Of a stretch of 64,000 nt of DNA, positions 63,404 to 64,000 are shown one piece after another (positions within the stretch are counted from its first letter, which is position 1; the number at the start of each line of letters is the position of its first letter). The stretch comes from CAVYXK01 sp963708245. GTDB lineage: Bacteria > Pseudomonadota > Alphaproteobacteria > Acetobacterales > Acetobacteraceae. Below the pieces are notes generated by a model that was not told the origin of the DNA, searched no databases, and was given only the letters and a program-made list of their open reading frames with translations. The DNA lies in NCBI GenBank assembly GCA_963708245.1, contig OY970201.1:3038001-3102000 (forward strand), in the 5' to 3' direction. Both the position numbers and the translations under genes were made by a program.

Positions 63404-64000
63404 TTAGGACGATTTTGGAGCCGAATGTGCCACCCTCCGCCGCGAGCGGGACGGGAGTTCCATGCCCCTTCCTTCGCCGAACACGAAGGCTGTTATGGCC
63501 GAGACAAGGGCATCGCACGGCATTCCGAAGATGTGGCTTAAGCAACCCGATAATATTCGCGAGAAATGCACCTCGCTCGCATGTTCGGCGCCGAGCTTGC
63601 GAGGAAGCGAAGGCCACGGCATTCGCTCTTGCGACCGTCGTTGATGCTGTTCGGCGTAATCGGCGCCAATTCGCTCGAATATCTGGCCGACCCGCCGAAT
63701 CAACGCCGCGGTCGCATCATAGTCAGGGGGGTCTTCGCCTCGTCTTTCGTTGAACGGCCGCCGCAGCTCCAGACCTGCGCGCGTCATATCCTTTGCTAGT
63801 AATTCTGCCGCGAGGGCAATCTCGGCAGGTGTCGGGATGTTGTTCGCCACATTCTCTTCGGCCCACCTCTTCACGTCGAAAGCATTGCGCCGGTTAGTCA
63901 TCGGTTTGCGAAAGGCGTGCGCCTCGCGGTACGCGCCAAGAACGACTTCGACAAACCAATCCTCCCAGCCCGGTACAATACGCGCAAGACGCGGCCACAC
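63404..64000 (-). CDS. Hypothetical protein, start outside or at the window edge
   Basis: At least 198 residues; the frame opens with GTG at the last three bases, so the true start may lie beyond 64000. Helical, charged sequence (NAFDVKRWAEENVANNIPTP, then LFERIGADYAEQHQRR-like), no known domain. It directly precedes the excisionase gene and probably belongs to the same element. It is not an obvious integrase. Confidence 0.45.
   Translation of the reverse strand: MWPRLARIVPGWEDWFVEVVLGAYREAHAFRKPMTNRRNAFDVKRWAEENVANNIPTPAEIALAAELLAKDMTRAGLELRRPFNERRGEDPPDYDATAALIRRVGQIFERIGADYAEQHQRRSQERMPWPSLPRKLGAEHASEVHFSRILSGCLSHIFGMPCDALVSAITAFVFGEGRGMELPSRSRRRVAHSAPKSS

Overview
The window is high-GC DNA with many GTG/TTG starts, AGGAGG-type ribosome sites and CCA-encoding tRNA genes. 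Gene content (PmbA, M16 peptidase, FolD next to YggT, TelA/YbjQ-type proteins, ornithine cyclodeaminase-like enzyme, HpcH/HpaI aldolases, several ABC importers) fits an alphaproteobacterium, most likely of the Rhodospirillales/Acetobacteraceae type. That placement is inference from family resemblance, not from a search.

Layout. 1-7.1 kb is ordinary chromosome on the minus strand: a Tim44-domain protein, pmbA, an M16 peptidase with one frameshift, an ornithine cyclodeaminase homologue, a small exported protein, folD, yggT and a vapBC toxin-antitoxin pair. From 7.2 kb a mobile-DNA zone begins: a decayed sulfotransferase, tRNA-Glu(CTC), an IS110 copy split by an IS1380-like element, a 992-residue winged-helix/ATPase regulator between two imperfect direct repeats, and an IS630 copy whose transposase carries an internally inverted block. 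16.1-19.5 kb is an intact TelA/YbjQ-type operon.

19.6-41 kb is a catabolic and transport region: HpcH/HpaI aldolases (two whole, one decayed), a LivK-type binding protein, an amidohydrolase, a complete polar-amino-acid importer and a Dpp/Opp importer. The Dpp/Opp importer is damaged: a 1.7-kb high-GC block separates dppA from dppB, and dppF has an in-frame amber codon. An SDR closes the region. Parts of it (about 22.1-24.4, 32.7-36.3 and 38-41 kb) read clearly lower in GC than the rest. Gene fragments lie throughout (primase, DadA, nfeD, slipin, resolvase, MlrC, DNA ligase).

42.8-55.5 kb is a co-directional six-gene BREX type 1 phage-defence operon (brxA, brxB, brxC, pglX, pglZ, brxL). The methyltransferase gene pglX is split by a 93-bp miniature element bounded by a CTAG duplication; removing element plus one CTAG restores one 1113-residue frame exactly. 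Downstream are small proteins, a retropepsin-like gene cut by an IS701-like copy, a decayed dCMP deaminase and, from 60.3 kb to the end, an integrative-element segment: a degenerate initiator-tRNA copy, an HTH protein, a GGAGC-rich nested-palindrome region, a TOPRIM/RecA-like primase-helicase and an AlpA-type excisionase. No CRISPR array or rRNA was seen.
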